A DNA stretch of 64,000 bases, taken from contig CP036279.1 in assembly GCA_007748055.1 (NCBI GenBank), positions 372,001-436,000 of the forward strand, written 5' to 3'. Each line of letters begins with the position of its first letter. Position 1 is the first letter of the stretch. The translations under genes and the position numbers were made by a program. Source of the stretch: Kolteria novifilia (GTDB lineage: Bacteria; Planctomycetota; Planctomycetia; Kolteriales; Kolteriaceae). Shown in pieces: positions 36,049-44,862 of this stretch. The notes beneath the pieces were generated by a model. It was given only the letters and a program-made list of their open reading frames with translations. It was not told where the DNA came from and did not search any database.

Positions 36049-36387
36049 ATGACCACGAATTCCAACGAGACCCGTGCTCCCATTTCCGACTCGATTGAAA
36101 AGGCGTTCGATTACCGCGGTGACGTGACGATCGAACTGACGTCTGGAGAAACGGTGGTCGGCTATCTCTTCAATCGAGACATCGACGCGGCCGAGCCCTA
36201 CCTCGAGATGTTCGCGAAGAACGAGGAGACGCCGCGGCGATACGCTTATCGTGATGTCGTTGGCTTGGAGTTCACGGGCCGGGATACGGCGGAAGGAAAA
36301 TCGTGGGAGGCTTGGCAGCAGAAGGTTGCCGAGGCCGAGGCGTCAGGCAAGATCGCCGAACTCTACCCCGAGGAACTTGACGGCTAG
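36049..36387 (+). CDS. Small protein of unknown function downstream of hpnH
   Basis: A 112-residue soluble protein beginning 9 nt after the hpnH stop, hence very likely co-transcribed. VTIELTSGETVVGYLFNRD and YAYRDVVGLEFTGRDTAEG suggest a small beta-barrel of SH3 or Sm type, followed by an acidic helix. No named family was recognised. Its placement suggests a role tied to hopanoid processing, but nothing in the sequence proves it. Confidence 0.65.
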   Translation: MTTNSNETRAPISDSIEKAFDYRGDVTIELTSGETVVGYLFNRDIDAAEPYLEMFAKNEETPRRYAYRDVVGLEFTGRDTAEGKSWEAWQQKVAEAEASGKIAELYPEELDG

Positions 36388-36517
36388 AAGTGGCTGAGAA
36401 GGTCTCGCGCGTCGTTCGCGAAGAGACCTCCAGGAGGCCGAGGACGGCGTGGAGTTCGTCCCCGGCATCCGGAGTTTCCGCCTGCCAGCGGTGTCACTGG
36501 AAACGTTGGTCACGAAG

Positions 36518-36691
36518 TCAGTCGAGGACGCTTACCGTCCCATCCGCTCGGAGTCCAACACCGAAGGGGACCAACCCTTCGATCTCCTCGCGGCAGCGTC
36601 CCTCGGGCAGCCCAAAGGTCTGGGCCAGTTCCCGCACCGAAGTTTCCCCTTCCGAGAAGATGAACTGCTCGAACCGGTGTGAAAGACGCAT
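36518..36691 (-). CDS. Short helix-turn-helix-like protein
   Basis: A 57-residue protein reading MRLSHRFEQFIFSEGETSVR, then ELAQTFGLPEGRCREEIEG, which resembles a winged-helix recognition segment. GGGAG lies about 9 nt before the ATG at 36691. No family assignment is firm. It faces the hopanoid genes tail to tail. An imperfect inverted repeat at 36823-36859 lies about 130 nt upstream. Confidence 0.45.
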   Translation of the reverse strand: MRLSHRFEQFIFSEGETSVRELAQTFGLPEGRCREEIEGLVPFGVGLRADGTVSVLD

Positions 36692-36822
36692 CGTTCCGAC
36701 TCCCTTCTGAGACATTTCTCTGACGGCCTCTTTCCATTGCACACCCCGTGCCAAACCCGAATCACATGCATTTGGGCAAGCTGGCGTGAGTTTTCAGCCT
36801 CATTTCGGGAGTCGAATTGAAA

Positions 36823-36859
36823 ACGTTTCCCTCATGGCGTTGTAAAGGAGGGGAAACGT
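36823..36859. promoter_or_regulatory. Inverted repeat, possible operator or hairpin
   Basis: ACGTTTCCCTC and GAGGGGAAACGT face each other with about 14 nt between, differing by one inserted base. The site is upstream of the small gene at 36691 and outside the large repeat array. Confidence 0.4.
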
Positions 36860-36954
36860 GAGATCGCACAGGACGCGGGGATGTTGAGAAGGGAAAGGTA
36901 TGCGGGTAAGACAGGCAATCATCCCCGCGACGCCGCCATGATCTTCCAGCGATC

Positions 36955-38289
36955 ACCCCGGTTGCTCCGCTACCAAGTCTATTTGGCCAGCCCCGGTTGC
37001 TCCGCTACCAAGTCTATTCGGCCAGCCCCGGTTGCTCCGCTACCAAGTCTATTTGGCTAGCCCCGGTTGCTTCGCTACCGGGGCGGCGAAGCCGCAAGAA
37101 GTCTCGGACAAGTGGCCGAACGCCAACCTGATCCACTTTTTGTCGAACGGCGTTTTCCCAGGGACTTCTTGCCGACAGGGTCGGCCCCGGTTGAATCAAC
37201 CGGGGCTCGCCAGAGAGAGGTCTATTTGGCTAGCCCCGGTTGCTTTGCTACCAAGTCTATTTGGCTAGCCCCGGTTGCTTCGCTACCGGGGCGGCGAAGC
37301 CGCAAGAAGTCTCGGACAAGTGGCCGAACGCCAACCCGATCCACTTTTTGTCAAACAGCGTTTTCCCAGGGACTTCTTGCCGACAGGGTCGGCCCCTGTT
37401 GAATCAACCGGGGCTCGCCAGAGAGAGGTCTATTCGGCCAGCCCCGGTTGCTCCGCTACCAAGCCTCTTCGGCCAGCCCCGGTTGCTCCGCTACCAAGTC
37501 TATTCGGCTAGCCCCGGTTGCTTCGCTACCGGGGCGGCGAAGCCGCAAGAAGTCTCGGACAAGTGGCCGAACGCCAACCCGATCCACTTTTTGTCAAACA
37601 GCGTTTTCCCAGGGACTTCTTGCCGACAGGGTCGGCCCCTGTTGAATCAACCGGGGCTCGCCAGAGAGAGGTCTCTTCGGCCAGCCCCGGTTGCTTTGCT
37701 ACCAAGTCTATTTGGCTAGCCCCGGTTGCTTCGCTACCGGGGCGGCGAAGCCGCAAGAAGTCTCGGACAAGTGGCCGAACGCCAACCCGATCCACTCTTC
37801 TCGAACGGCGTTTTCCCAGGGGCTTCTTGCCGACAGGGTCGGCCCCGGTTGAATCAACCGGGGCTCGCCAGAGAGAGGTCTATTTGGCCAGCCCCGGTTG
37901 CTTCGCTACCAAGTCTATTCGGCTAGCCCCGGTTGCTTCGCTACCGGGGCGGCGAAGCCGCAAGAAGTCTCGGACAAGTGGCCGAACGCCAACCCGATCC
38001 ACTCTTCTCAAACGGCGTTTTCCCAGGGACTTCTTGCCGACAGGGTCGGCCCCGGTTGAATCAACCGGGGCTCGCCAGAGAGAGGTCTATTCGGCCAGCC
38101 CCGGTTGCTCCGCTACCAAGTCCATTCGGCTAGCCCCGGTTGCTTCGCTACCGGGGCGGCGAAGCCGCAAGAAGTCTCGGACAAGTGGTCGAACGCCAAC
38201 CCGATCCACTCTTCTCGAACGGCGTTTTCCCAGGGACTTCTTGCCGACAGGGTCGGCCCCGGTTGAATCAACCGGGGCTCGCCAGAGAG
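36955..38289. repeat. Composite repeat array of 35-bp and hairpin-rich ~173-bp modules
   Basis: The order is S-S-S-L-S-L-S-S-L-S-L-S-L-S-L. S units (35 bp) read GCCCCGGTTGCTCCGCTACC plus AAGTCTATTCGGCCA; the first three begin at 36955, 36990 and 37025. L modules begin at 37060, 37268, 37511, 37719, 37926 and 38133, spaced 208, 243, 208, 207 and 207 bp (243 = 208 + one extra S). Each L has GCCCCGGT/ACCGGGGC, GCGGC/GCCGC, a long-range GCAAGAAGTC/GACTTCTTGC (59-nt loop) and GCCCCGGTTGA/TCAACCGGGGC. The last L lacks its trailing S. No coding sequence is supported. Confidence 0.95.
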
Positions 38290-38339
38290 GAAGGACGATT
38301 GCCCCATGACCATCGGGGCTCGACGTGGCAACCCGATGA

Positions 38340-39416
38340 CTATTGCGGCGCGGTGATCACCTGGTCGGTCGGGCCGAAATACTTCATGCGAAGCTCGACC
38401 CAACCCGTGTCCTTGCCACCTCCCTCAGTCACCAAGAGATTGGCGGTCTTTTCCTGCCCCTTCGCGTGCAAGTTGTGCGCATCGGAGGCACTCGTCGAGT
38501 TGACGATGCTGAAATAGGGCTTCATCGGCGTGTAGACGAACGCGTGGTTGAAGTTCGTCGACCCGAACAGGCCAATCTCCTTGCTCGCGTCCCGGAAGTT
38601 CACCACGATCGGCTGCTCCGGGCGTAGGCCATAGTAGAGGTTGTCCGCGACGAAGTTGCCGAGCGAGACCGGCTTGCCGACCGGTTGCTTGCTGCCGAAC
38701 TCGATCTCGCCATCGACGTACTTACCGCCGAGCGTCAGAAGCCGACCGCTGGGGAGCAGTTCGTCCGCCTCCATCAGGTTCGCGGCGGGAACCGTCAGGT
38801 ACGAGTTGGCCCGGCTGCCGTGATAGACGAACCAGGGATGCAGACCGAAACCGTAGGGCACCGACTTCTGACCATTGCTGTTGTCGACGGTATAGGTCCA
38901 GCGAACACCCTTGGCGGTGACGGAGACCTCGACGATCAGCTTGTGGGCGAAGGGGAAACTCTTTCCCCAAGGGGTCTCGGGCGTGAAGTTGAGGGCACAG
39001 GTGACGGTCGTCGACTCGTCGTCGGAGCTGGTGTTGACGACTTCGAAGGGAGCGTTGAAGACGACGCCGTGGGCGAAGTGCGGCCCCTCGTTGGGGGTGA
39101 AGGAGTAGTTCTCCCCCTTGTAAAAGAACTTGGCGTCGCGCACCTTGCCGGGAGTCGGGTAAAGGATGGGCGTGCCGTACTCCGGTCCCTTCTTAAGCTC
39201 CGTGAGCGACTCAGGCTGCCGAAGCATTTCGACGCCTTGGTACTTGATCGAGTAGACATTGCAACCGGCGGCGGGCGCCAGCGCGATCGAGGTATCTCCC
39301 TGCGTGCAGAGATAGACGACCCATCCGGTGTCGGGATTCACCCAGTCGTTGATTTGGCCGGCGCTTACCGGCGTGGCGAATAGTCCGAGGACAAGCAAGC
39401 GGGAGAGAAACTTCAT
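38340..39416 (-). CDS. Secreted aldose 1-epimerase family protein
   Basis: A protein of about 358 residues with signal peptide MKFLSRLLVLGLFATPVSAG. The galactose mutarotase-like fold is indicated by YPTPGKVRDAKFFYKG, GPHFAHGVVFNAPF (the active-site His region), FGLHPWFVYHG (second His) and the late NHAFVYTP. It probably interconverts anomers of a sugar outside the cytoplasm. The start at 39416 has GGAGA 8 nt upstream and gives the signal peptide. It lies 50 nt after the composite repeat array. Confidence 0.85.
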   Translation of the reverse strand: MKFLSRLLVLGLFATPVSAGQINDWVNPDTGWVVYLCTQGDTSIALAPAAGCNVYSIKYQGVEMLRQPESLTELKKGPEYGTPILYPTPGKVRDAKFFYKGENYSFTPNEGPHFAHGVVFNAPFEVVNTSSDDESTTVTCALNFTPETPWGKSFPFAHKLIVEVSVTAKGVRWTYTVDNSNGQKSVPYGFGLHPWFVYHGSRANSYLTVPAANLMEADELLPSGRLLTLGGKYVDGEIEFGSKQPVGKPVSLGNFVADNLYYGLRPEQPIVVNFRDASKEIGLFGSTNFNHAFVYTPMKPYFSIVNSTSASDAHNLHAKGQEKTANLLVTEGGGKDTGWVELRMKYFGPTDQVITAPQ

Positions 39417-39702
39417 CGCGTCGTTCTCCATGAAGGACTTGGGGAGATTCATCCAACATCGCGGAAGGAACGACGTGTCGAGCGGCGCGATCGGGCAAGT
39501 CATCGGCTCTTGCGATGCTTGGCATCCCGCACCGTTGCCGCGTTCACGAGTTTCCATTCCAGCGTGACTGCAAGTTCATCGCATCCACTGCTGACGGTTC
39601 CTGTTGCGCAGCCTTGCGCCGAGATCGAACTCGCGCTTTGTATACCGTCGCAGCCAGCGACGGCCAACGATTCCCCTGACCCACTTGCGGAAATGGAACT
39701 TG

Positions 39703-39804
39703 GTGCTTTGTCGGATCCAAGAGTTCGGGTGGCTCTGGCTGCCGGTCAGCCAGCGAGAAGTGATCGTGCGTCCCCAACCCGAAATCTAGTATTCGACAAA
39801 GCAC
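39703..39804. repeat. Short element bounded by 11-bp perfect inverted repeats
   Basis: GTGCTTTGTCG (39703-39713) and CGACAAAGCAC (39794-39804) enclose about 80 nt without a reading frame. The layout is like a miniature inverted-repeat element, but no target duplication was confirmed. Confidence 0.5.
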
Positions 39805-39888
39805 TAGCTCCTCGGGCAAGCGGGAGTTGAGATTGCCACTCCTCGGGCCCCCGTCGACAGTGACATCGGTTTGGCCCCACGTTGCGAA

Positions 39889-39918
39889 CCCTGGCTGACG
39901 AGCAGCCAGTGGCACCCG
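39889..39918 (-). repeat. GTGCCACTGGCTGC-type dispersed repeat
   Basis: On the minus strand this reads GGGTGCCACTGGCTGCTCGT followed by CAGCC, in the same family as 31097 and 34893. It lies 13 nt after the rdgB stop codon. Confidence 0.7.
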
Positions 39919-39930
39919 AAGAAGGAGCAT

Positions 39931-40557
39931 CTAGCCCATTGACCAGGCCCCGGCCTCGAGTAGGGAGACGACTTGCGGACGCAGTTCGCGCACCGCGACC
40001 GAGCGGTGACTACACGAGTGCTTGAACTCGCTGCTCAGTTCCCCGAAGGTCCTCCCCTCCGACGGAATGAGAAAGAGTGGATCGTAGCCGAAGCCGTTGC
40101 CGCCACGGCGCTCGCGAATGATCCGCCCGTGACACTTTCCCTCAGCCTCACCGCGAATCGTTCCCGTCGGATCGGCGATCGCAATCGTACAAACGTAGTG
40201 CGCCGTGCGCCGCTCGTCGGGAACGTCCGCGAGAGCGTCGAGCAACTTGTCGTTGTTGCGTTCATCGTCGCAAGGCTCGCCCGAGTACCGGGCCGAATAA
40301 ATTCCCGGCGCCCCGTCGATCGCGTCGACGCATAGACCGCTGTCCTCGCCGAGCACCCAAACGCCGAGGGCCTGGGAGAGCTCGATCGCCTTCTTGCGCG
40401 CGTTGGCCATGAAGGTCGCTCCATCCTCGACGACCTCCGGCACCTCATCGTAGTCTGCGAGCGTGACGACGGCGAGTCCCTTGACCCCGAGCAGGGTTTC
40501 GAGTTCATCGCGTTTCTTCAGGTTTCGTGTTCCCAGGACGAGTTTCGGCTGGCTCAT
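39931..40557 (-). CDS. rdgB: XTP/dITP diphosphatase (RdgB/HAM1 family)
   Basis: A 208-residue housecleaning enzyme that hydrolyses ITP, dITP and XTP to monophosphates. Motifs include LVLGTRNLKKRDEL, VLGEDSGLCVDAIDGAPGIY, ARYSGEP, GNGFGYDPLFLIP and the late SHRSVAVREL. Length is normal. It is followed by a dispersed repeat and lies 112 nt downstream of the sensor kinase on the same strand. Confidence 0.95.
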   Translation of the reverse strand: MSQPKLVLGTRNLKKRDELETLLGVKGLAVVTLADYDEVPEVVEDGATFMANARKKAIELSQALGVWVLGEDSGLCVDAIDGAPGIYSARYSGEPCDDERNNDKLLDALADVPDERRTAHYVCTIAIADPTGTIRGEAEGKCHGRIIRERRGGNGFGYDPLFLIPSEGRTFGELSSEFKHSCSHRSVAVRELRPQVVSLLEAGAWSMG

Positions 40558-40669
40558 TCAAGACCCCGAGCATGGACCATCGTGATGGCATTCGCGGACG
40601 TCCCTCATTCACCTCCCTCGCGGAGGCGCGGGACGCAGGGTTTCATTCATCGAAAGAGGAACGCGAGGG

Positions 40670-42430
40670 TCAACCGGAGCTGTCGGCGTTGACCGCTCGA
40701 TCCTGGGAGGAGTAGTAACGAATCTCGAGTTCGCGGGCCTTGGAGAACTCCAGCGCGTCGTCGCCCAAACTGAGTTCCATGGGATCGCGCGACTCCAGGT
40801 GCATCGGAATGCGGATCAGGAAGGTGCTGCCGCGGCCGACCTCGCTTTCGAGCTTGACCTCGTCTCCGCCGAGGAGCTTGGTTAGCTCGCGAACGATCGA
40901 CAGACCGAGCCCGGTGCCGCCATGCATCCGCGTCAGCCCGCTCTCGGATTGGCGGAACTTTTCAAAGACGAGCTGCTGGTCCTCGGGGGCGATGCCGATG
41001 CCGTTGTCGGCGACGCTGATCGCGACGCGGTTGCCCTCCGGATTGCAGATCACGACGATTCGTCCCCCCTCGGGCGTGAACTTGATCGCGTTGGAGAGCA
41101 AGTTGGAGATGATCTGTTGCAGCTTGCCACTGTCTTGGTGCAGGATCGGGATCGACGACTCGATCTCGGCCTCCAGGGCGATATTCTTCTTGTCGGCGAG
41201 CGGGAGCGTCATCTGAATCAGCCCCTCGACAACGTCGCGCAGGCTGAAGTCCTCGATGTGCAACTGCATCTTGCCCGCCTCGAGTTTGGCGAGGTCGAGA
41301 ATGTCGTTGATCATGTTGAGCAGCATCTTGCCCGAGCTCTGAATGTTGCCGACCCAGCGCTGCTGTTTTTGCTCGAGCCCCTGCACTTCCGCGAGTAGGT
41401 CGCTGAACCCGAGGATACTGTTCAGCGGTGTGCGCAATTCGTGGCTGATCGTCGCCAGAAAGTCGCTCTTGAGGCGGTTCATCTCGAAGAGGGCCATGTT
41501 GGCGCGGGCGAGTTCGTCGAGCTTGTGGTCGAGGCTCGCGTTGACGTTGCGCAGCTCGTCCTGCATCGACACCAGTCGCCGCAACATGCGGTTAAAGGCA
41601 TGGCTCAGCTCTTGGAATTCGTCGCCGGTCTCGATGTTACTGCGAATATCGAGGTTGCCGCTGGCAATCTCCTCGCTGACCTCCTTGAGGTGGGCCACCG
41701 GCTTGACGATGACGTAGCGAACGGTGACGTACGCGAAGAGCATCGCGAGGATCGCGGTGCCAATCGCGAAAGCGAGCAAGATCGCCCGATTGACGTTGAC
41801 GGCCAACTCGGTGTCGCTGAGCGGAATCTTGATGGCGATCGCGGCCATCATGTCCCCCTCCTTCAGATCGGCGTAACCGAGCTTGCGATCGAGCGCCGTC
41901 GGATGACATTTCAAGCACGACTGCTGCGCCGTGATCGCCCGCAGGTACTCGAAAAAGTCGTGTTCGCGGTTGATATGCGTCACCTCGGTGCGATCGCGCC
42001 GTTCGAGCAGACGCATGCTCTCCCGCTCCCATTCAGTCTGCGGAATGTGGCGCAGGTCGTTGCTCTTCGAGCGGAGGAAGCGGGAGGTATAATTGACCCA
42101 CTCGGGCGGCTTTTGCTCCCCCTGCTGTTTTGAGGGGAACTCCTTGGCCAACTCGTCGGGCAGTTCCCGCTCCGCAAGTTCCCGTTCGCTGACGGGATCG
42201 TCGCCGTTCGGCTCTTCGCCGCTGTCGGGCCAATGGGTTTCGAGGAGGACGCGGTAGGCGAGCATTTCGCCGGAGAGTTCGGTTTGGTCCCAGACCAGTT
42301 TTTCCGTCTGGTAGCCGTAGAAAAAGAAGCTGAGCAAGATCAAGATGAGGATACCGCCGCCGAGCAGAAGTCGGCACTTCCGCTCCAGGCTCGTTTCCCC
42401 CAGGAGTCTCTTGATCGTCCGATACGACAT
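40670..42430 (-). CDS. Sensor histidine kinase with CxxCH (Tll0287/DUF3365-like) input domain
   Basis: A protein of about 586 residues. A first helix (about 20-40) and a second (near 210-235) enclose a periplasmic domain containing QQSCLKCHPTAL, a c-type haem attachment motif as in DUF3365/Tll0287 sensors. A HAMP domain follows, then a coiled coil, HisKA (FLATISHELRTPLNSILGF) and a complete HATPase (NLLSNAIKFTPEGG, VADNGIGIAPED, GGTGLGLSIV). It may sense redox state or a gas through haem; no cytochrome maturation gene is in the window. No receiver domain or regulator gene is adjacent. Confidence 0.9.
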   Translation of the reverse strand: MSYRTIKRLLGETSLERKCRLLLGGGILILILLSFFFYGYQTEKLVWDQTELSGEMLAYRVLLETHWPDSGEEPNGDDPVSERELAERELPDELAKEFPSKQQGEQKPPEWVNYTSRFLRSKSNDLRHIPQTEWERESMRLLERRDRTEVTHINREHDFFEYLRAITAQQSCLKCHPTALDRKLGYADLKEGDMMAAIAIKIPLSDTELAVNVNRAILLAFAIGTAILAMLFAYVTVRYVIVKPVAHLKEVSEEIASGNLDIRSNIETGDEFQELSHAFNRMLRRLVSMQDELRNVNASLDHKLDELARANMALFEMNRLKSDFLATISHELRTPLNSILGFSDLLAEVQGLEQKQQRWVGNIQSSGKMLLNMINDILDLAKLEAGKMQLHIEDFSLRDVVEGLIQMTLPLADKKNIALEAEIESSIPILHQDSGKLQQIISNLLSNAIKFTPEGGRIVVICNPEGNRVAISVADNGIGIAPEDQQLVFEKFRQSESGLTRMHGGTGLGLSIVRELTKLLGGDEVKLESEVGRGSTFLIRIPMHLESRDPMELSLGDDALEFSKARELEIRYYSSQDRAVNADSSG

Positions 42431-42629
42431 AATGCGTGGGCGTTGGGAAGGCGTTTGGCAGTCGACCACGGGGTCGCGCTACCGCGTGCCGATGTCACCT
42501 CGTCGCCCCATGACTCCTTTGGTGCAGATGGGCTGCCACGCGTTCCCAGCCATGACCGCTATCCCGTTCGCCAACCTCCCAGCTTGACGACGCGGGCACA
42601 CTCCATGTTCCCAGGATGCCGAGTCCTGG

Positions 42630-43490
42630 CTAGCGGTTTGCCGAGAGCGATTCAGTTGGCGCCACTTCCATCGTTTGACAGATGGGACACCAGTGCGTCG
42701 CCCGTCCGGAGACTACTGTACGTGTCAATTCGATCGGAGCGGAGCAGTTTTTGCAAGGCTGATTCGCTCGACCGTACACGCGCAAGTACCGCTGAAAATC
42801 GCCGGGAACGCCCTGACCGGTCACATAATCGCGAATACTGGTCCCTTGATGCTTCAGGGCCCGCCCAAGGACGAGACGCATCGAACGGTGCAGACGCTTG
42901 GCTTCCTCGGTCGTGATAGTAACTCCGAGCCGGGCGGGAGCGACCTGGCCATCGAAGAGGATCTCGTCGACGTAGATGTTCCCCAGACCGGCGACGGCCC
43001 GCTGGTCGAGCAGAATCGCCTTGATCGGTCGGCGCGATTTGCGAATCGCCGTTTCCCACGCCTTGGGCGTGATCGTCGTCGAGTCGGGACCGAGCCGATG
43101 GGGGCCGAATCGCTCGTGCATCGTCGAGGAATCGTAGAGGCAAAGCTCCCCGAAACGCCGGGGATCGCTGAAACGAAGCTCTTCCTCGACGCCGAGATCG
43201 AGCCGCAAGTGGGTGTGCTTGGCGGGGGGCTCCCCATGATGGGCGATGCCGAGGCGTCCCGTCATGCCGAGGTGAATGACGAGGGTGTTGCCGTCGGAGA
43301 GTCGAAAGAACATCCACTTGCCGTGGCGATCGAGACGTTCGATCGTCTGTCCGGGTAGGTGCTTGCGGAAGGTTCCGAAGGGACAGTCGGCCATACTCGC
43401 CGAAGCTTTGCGCACGCTCAGGATCTGACGCCCGAGGGTTTTCGGGCGGATTTGGCGCACGACGGTTTCGACCTCGGGAAGCTCGGGCAT
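42630..43490 (-). CDS. mutM: Formamidopyrimidine-DNA glycosylase
   Basis: The 286-residue base-excision repair enzyme starts MPELPEVETVVRQI, where Pro2 and Glu3 are catalytic. RHGKWMFF supplies the conserved lysine, AGLGNIYVDEILF the helix-two-turn-helix, and CKNCSAP with HWCPICQ the C-terminal zinc finger. It removes 8-oxoguanine and opened purines. Length matches the family. It lies upstream of the sensor kinase gene on the same strand, 199 nt away, probably in a separate unit. Confidence 0.97.
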   Translation of the reverse strand: MPELPEVETVVRQIRPKTLGRQILSVRKASASMADCPFGTFRKHLPGQTIERLDRHGKWMFFRLSDGNTLVIHLGMTGRLGIAHHGEPPAKHTHLRLDLGVEEELRFSDPRRFGELCLYDSSTMHERFGPHRLGPDSTTITPKAWETAIRKSRRPIKAILLDQRAVAGLGNIYVDEILFDGQVAPARLGVTITTEEAKRLHRSMRLVLGRALKHQGTSIRDYVTGQGVPGDFQRYLRVYGRANQPCKNCSAPIELTRTVVSGRATHWCPICQTMEVAPTESLSANR

Positions 43491-43715
43491 GATGTGCGGG
43501 AATCTCCTCCAGACGCGAACGCCGTGGCGAGCCTTCCGCTCACGGACGCGACATCGGGTTCATTGTATCAACCGGCTGGCGTCCAACGGACCTCGTGTTC
43601 GTGACGACTCCCGAGGGAAAAAGGTTTGGTGCGGCGCGATAGATCTTGTTAGTTTTGTCACTCGCGGGCCCTCGGAGTTCTCACAACTCGATTTTCAACC
43701 ACGGGAAGAGGTACC

Positions 43716-44744
43716 ATGCCGTTCCGTCATCGTCGCGCGTTCACGCTTGTTGAACTCCTGGTCGTCATCGCGGTGATCGGTGTTCTAGTCAGCCTCTTGC
43801 TTCCGGCGATTCAGCAAGCCCGCGAAGCGGCTCGTCGTTCTCAGTGCGCCAACAAGATGAAACAACTGGCGGTCGCCCTTCACAACTACGCCGACACGCA
43901 CGGGGTCCTGCCACCGAGCTCGGTTCACCGCCGACCCTTCTCCTGTCCTGGCGGAATCGGAATCGCCAACGATGCTTCGGGATTCGGGATGGCACCTTGG
44001 ACGGTGCTCGTTTTGCCCTATGCGGACCAACAAGCCCGTTACGATCGATTCAATGTTAACACCCCCTTCGTCTCCTACGAAGGAGGGGCTTCGGCCAGTG
44101 TCTATAACCACAACCGCGCTCTACAGCGTGAGCTCAACAGCGACTACGTATGCCCTTCCAATCCAGTCTCTTCCTCGGCCCGTGAAGCGAACGAGAACAA
44201 CTACCTATGCTGCATGGGAGGCGGGGGCTACGGCGAAGCCTGTGCGGCAAGTACCGGAAGCGGGGTCTACGATCAGCGCGGCATCTGGAATAACGGCATG
44301 ATGTACGTCAACTCCAGCCACCGCATCGGCGACGCCACCGACGGTACCGCCAAGACCGTTCTCTTGGGTGAGACGAAATACCTACTCTCTCCCGCGACGA
44401 CGGCCGCCATTGGCGACGCCCAGACCGGACGCACGTGGGCCTACTCGGCAATGAGCCGAGCCGTCGGGCCCGATCCGCAGGCCGTCGCTCTCAGCGAACC
44501 GACCAACCATCCCGTTCGAAACTTCGACCCGGCCAACGCGGCCGCCACCATCCCCACCGCGCCGAAGGGCTCCTACGTTTGGGGGGTTCCCAATCGGGCG
44601 ATGGGAAGTTTTCATCCCGGTGGAGCGCACGCGGCGATGGTCGACGGATCGGTTCGCTTCATTTCCGACGCGGCCGACTTGGCGATCCTTCAGAGCATTG
44701 GCCGACGCGACGACGGCGAACCGCTCGGTACTTCGGGATACTGA
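43716..44744 (+). CDS. DUF1559 prepilin-like protein, copy 1
   Basis: The 342-residue protein starts with RRAFTLVELLVVIAVIGVLV, a type IV prepilin leader with the conserved Glu five residues after the cleavage site, followed by LLPAIQQAREAARRSQCANK. The DUF1559 region ends in the H-x9-DG motif (FHPGGAHAAMVDGSVRF). Planctomycetes carry dozens of these; they are thought to form pseudopilin-like envelope structures. AAGAGG lies before the ATG. The last 135 bp before the C-terminal codons are identical to copy 2. Confidence 0.93.
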   Translation: MPFRHRRAFTLVELLVVIAVIGVLVSLLLPAIQQAREAARRSQCANKMKQLAVALHNYADTHGVLPPSSVHRRPFSCPGGIGIANDASGFGMAPWTVLVLPYADQQARYDRFNVNTPFVSYEGGASASVYNHNRALQRELNSDYVCPSNPVSSSAREANENNYLCCMGGGGYGEACAASTGSGVYDQRGIWNNGMMYVNSSHRIGDATDGTAKTVLLGETKYLLSPATTAAIGDAQTGRTWAYSAMSRAVGPDPQAVALSEPTNHPVRNFDPANAAATIPTAPKGSYVWGVPNRAMGSFHPGGAHAAMVDGSVRFISDAADLAILQSIGRRDDGEPLGTSGY

Positions 44745-44862
44745 ACCACGTGACGTTGGGAGCCGCGGCGGCAATAGCGAGTGCCCACGTCATGACACGC
44801 TGCGATCAAGAGTCCGTACAAGAATGAATCGGGAATGCTCGGTCACTTAAAGGAGCTCTTCG

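Larger units (their letters stand above)
39417..39930. other. Intergenic region with remnants of dispersed repeats
   Basis: This gap of 514 nt between the minus-strand epimerase and rdgB genes holds a 102-bp segment bounded by GTGCTTTGTCG and CGACAAAGCAC (39703-39804), a divergent GGCTCTGGCTGCCGGTCAGCC copy inside it, and a full GTGCCACTGGCTG-type copy at 39889-39918. No gene is supported. Confidence 0.55.

Noticed and set aside
36955-38289. CRISPR-like array
   Set aside because: Units and intervening segments are all repeats of each other, with no unique spacers and no cas genes.
37518-38309. A 263-residue repetitive frame and similar frames inside the composite array
   Set aside because: Module spacing (207, 208, 243) is not consistently divisible by three, the frames start inside repeats, and the DNA structure (stems) is what is conserved.
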